Assembly (NCBI RefSeq): GCF_017161565.1
Contig: NZ_CP066796.1
Location: forward strand, 248,001 to 312,000
Source: Erwinia amylovora
GTDB lineage: Bacteria > Pseudomonadota > Gammaproteobacteria > Enterobacterales > Enterobacteriaceae
Direction of reading: 5' to 3'
Length of the DNA stretch: 64,000 nucleotides
Both the position numbers and the translations under genes were made by a program. Each line of letters starts with the position of its first letter. The stretch's first letter is position 1. Positions 63,425 to 64,000 of the stretch are shown piece by piece. Under the pieces are notes generated by a model that worked only from the letters and a program-made list of their open reading frames with translations, did no database searches and had not been told where the DNA came from.

Positions 63425-63988
63425 ATGAATAAAAATGCGCTTTTCGCTGCGCGAAAAAATGAACCCTGCCCCCAGTGCGGGGCAGAACTGGTTATCCGCT
63501 CCGGGAAACAGGGCGCTTTTCTCGGTTGCTCTCAGTACCCCGCATGCAACTTTATTCGACCGCTTAAAGCTCAGGCTGACGGGCATATCGTTAAAGTGCT
63601 TGATGGGCAGCTCTGCCCGCAATGTGGCGGTGAGCTTGTGTTACGTCAGGGGCGCTATGGCATGTTTGTCGCCTGTGGTCACTACCCTGAATGTGAACAC
63701 ACCGAAGCTATTGATAAGCCAGATGAAACCTCGCTTGCCTGTCCGCAATGCCAGAGCGGTAGACTGATTCAGCGCCGATCGCGCTACGGTAAAACGTTTC
63801 ATGCCTGCGACCGTTATCCCGATTGTCAGTTTGCGGTGAATGACACGCCGGCGGAAGGTGTCTGCGAGTTTTGCCAGTTTCCGCTGCTTATCGAGAAAAA
63901 AACGGCCAGAGGAACAAATCGATTCTGCGCCAGTAAAGCCTGTGGCAAACCCGTAACAGCAGGAAACCGTAGTGAAGATGAACCCTGA
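63425..63988 (+). CDS. yrdD: YrdD, topoisomerase I type zinc-finger protein
   Basis: The 187-residue protein contains several C4 zinc fingers like those at the C terminus of TopA: CPQCGAELV...CSQYPAC, CPQCGGELV...CGHYPEC, CPQCQSGRL...CDRYPDC and CEFCQFPLL...CASKACG. It has no topoisomerase core and its role is unknown. The start at MNKNALFAARKNE matches the family; a longer frame overlaps smg. Confidence 0.94.
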   Translation: MNKNALFAARKNEPCPQCGAELVIRSGKQGAFLGCSQYPACNFIRPLKAQADGHIVKVLDGQLCPQCGGELVLRQGRYGMFVACGHYPECEHTEAIDKPDETSLACPQCQSGRLIQRRSRYGKTFHACDRYPDCQFAVNDTPAEGVCEFCQFPLLIEKKTARGTNRFCASKACGKPVTAGNRSEDEP

Positions 63989-64000
63989 GGTTGATTCGTT
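63978..64000 (+). CDS. tsaC: Probable start of tsaC (cut by the window end)
   Basis: In E. coli tsaC (threonylcarbamoyl-AMP synthase) follows yrdD. An ATG at 63978, overlapping the yrdD end with GTGAAG just before, opens a frame (MNPEVDS) that runs off the window. Only seven residues are visible, so the call is by position. Confidence 0.4.

Overview
The window is chromosomal DNA from an enterobacterium. Almost every core gene reads as a close relative of its Escherichia coli counterpart and stands in the ancestral order of the 73-76 min region of the E. coli map (hofQ-aroK-aroB-damX-dam-rpe-gph-trpS, tsgA-ppiA-pabA-argD-yhfK-crp-yhfA-prkB-yheU-yheT, yheS-kefG-kefB-yheV-slyD-slyX-fkpA-yheO-tusDCB, the str, S10, spc and alpha ribosomal operons, yhdN-zntR-arfA, mscL-trkA-rsmB-fmt-def-dprA-smg-yrdD). 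The degree of divergence, the missing genes (nirBDC/cysG, fic, bfd-bfr) and the accessory genes fit Erwinia or a close relative (Erwiniaceae) better than Escherichia or Salmonella. The genus is an inference; no search was run.

Layout. 1-7491: end of hofQ, then aroK-aroB-damX-dam-rpe-gph-trpS, a forward cluster mixing shikimate synthesis, division, DNA methylation, pentose phosphate metabolism and tRNA charging. 7544-9187: a small secreted protein of unknown function and a decayed cytosine deaminase gene (codA) carrying an in-frame 9-bp tandem repeat. 9250-19039: tsgA, ppiA, pabA, argD, yhfK, crp, yhfA, prkB, yheU and yheT, with a clear CRP-type palindrome between tsgA and ppiA. 19100-25663: an accessory block, absent here in E. 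coli, made of a LysE/RhtB-type exporter, a complete tauABCD operon for taurine sulfur, and an orphan tailspike-like beta-helix protein; it separates yheT from yheS. 26023-34791: yheS, the KefGB potassium efflux system, yheV, two FKBP-type isomerases (slyD, and fkpA with a sigma-E-like promoter), slyX, yheO and tusDCB for tRNA thiolation.

34814-53345 is the ribosomal supercluster: str (rpsL-rpsG-fusA-tufA), S10 (11 genes), spc (12 genes including secY and rpmJ) and alpha (rpsM-rpsK-rpsD-rpoA-rplQ). Promoters, terminators and the autoregulatory leaders for L4 and S4 can be read from sequence; the S7 and S8 sites are placed by position and homology. The str operon runs almost directly into the S10 operon because bfd and bfr are absent.

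53421-64000: yhdN, zntR and arfA (with the RNase III type hairpin in its 3' end), then an AT-rich orphan gene at 54685-56415 for a membrane-anchored protein with an HELAH zinc-protease motif, then mscL, trkA, rsmB, fmt and def on the minus strand and, divergently, dprA, smg, yrdD and the probable start of tsaC.

The most interesting candidates are the orphan HELAH protein inserted between arfA and mscL, the tailspike-like protein outside any visible prophage or capsule locus, and the codA pseudogene with its expanded 9-bp repeat. I see no rRNA, tRNA, CRISPR array or intact insertion sequence.
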